Shown here: piece after piece, positions 7,889-7,940 of the stretch
Position numbering within the stretch: the first letter of the stretch is position 1
Layout: the number at the start of each line of letters is the position of its first letter
Assembly: GCA_964517265.1 (NCBI GenBank)
Contig: CAZFBS010000079.1
Location: 1-7,940, forward strand
Reading direction: 5' to 3'
DNA length: 7,940 nt
DNA from: REEP01 sp964517265
Lineage (GTDB): Bacteria > Pseudomonadota > Alphaproteobacteria > Rhodospirillales > Defluviicoccaceae
Translations under genes and position numbers: made by a program
Notes under the pieces: model-generated
The model's database searches: none
Told to the model about the DNA's origin: nothing
Seen by the model: only the letters and a program-made list of their open reading frames with translations

Positions 7889-7940
7889 ATGGCGAAGGCG
7901 AAATTTGAGCGGAAGAAGCCGCACTGCAATGTTGGGACGA
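7889..7940 (+). CDS. tuf: Translation elongation factor Tu, N-terminal start (partial)
   Basis: Only 17 full codons are in the window: MAKAKFERKKPHCNVGT, the characteristic EF-Tu opening that precedes the GHVDHGKT GTP-binding loop just beyond the edge. EF-Tu carries aminoacyl-tRNA to the ribosome as a GTP complex and recycles through EF-Ts. GGAG at 7874-7877 is a fair SD 11 bases before the ATG. The gene starts 35 bases after fusA with no promoter or terminator visible between, so it is most likely read as the last gene of rpsL-rpsG-fusA-tuf. Whether a second tuf copy exists elsewhere cannot be told from here. Confidence 0.95.
   Translation, partial: MAKAKFERKKPHCNVGT

Overview
This window is an ordinary, intact stretch of the bacterial transcription and translation core, all on the + strand. 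In order it holds the 3' end of rpoB, complete rpoC, a 399-base intergenic region, complete rpsL, rpsG and fusA, and the first 17 codons of tuf. High GC content (roughly 60% by eye) and protein signatures point to an alphaproteobacterium, perhaps Rhodospirillales-like. The signatures are MMAHSGARGS in RpoC, SYIPGEGH and a KYGAKRPK end in S12, and a MAKAKFERKKPHCN start of EF-Tu. The order rpoB-rpoC-rpsL-rpsG-fusA-tuf is the well-known junction of the rplKAJL-rpoBC cluster with the str operon. The lineage call is from remembered family patterns, not a search.

Layout: positions 3-266 encode the last 87 residues of the RNA polymerase beta subunit. After 52 bases and a clear AGGAG ribosome-binding site, rpoC (319-4500) encodes the 1393-residue beta-prime subunit, with both zinc sites, the catalytic aspartates and the trigger-loop residues intact. 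Positions 4501-4899 contain no convincing gene. They hold two GC-rich hairpins after rpoC, a very good sigma70-type promoter (TTGACT, 17 bases, TAGTAT at 4646-4674), and a leader of about 220 nt with several possible hairpins and a T7 run. Then rpsL (S12), rpsG (S7) and fusA (EF-G) follow with gaps of 12 and 20 bases, and tuf begins 35 bases after fusA.

The products work together. RpoB and RpoC form the RNA polymerase core; S12 and S7 are 30S subunit proteins at the decoding centre and head; EF-G and EF-Tu drive translocation and aminoacyl-tRNA delivery. The promoter before rpsL suggests the str genes can be transcribed independently of rpoBC, and its GC-rich discriminator fits growth-rate or stringent control.

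I looked for an undescribed system on both strands and found none. The long antisense open frames are coding shadows of a GC-rich genome. The only part not explained by known genes is the rpsL leader, where a possible attenuator is the most testable idea.
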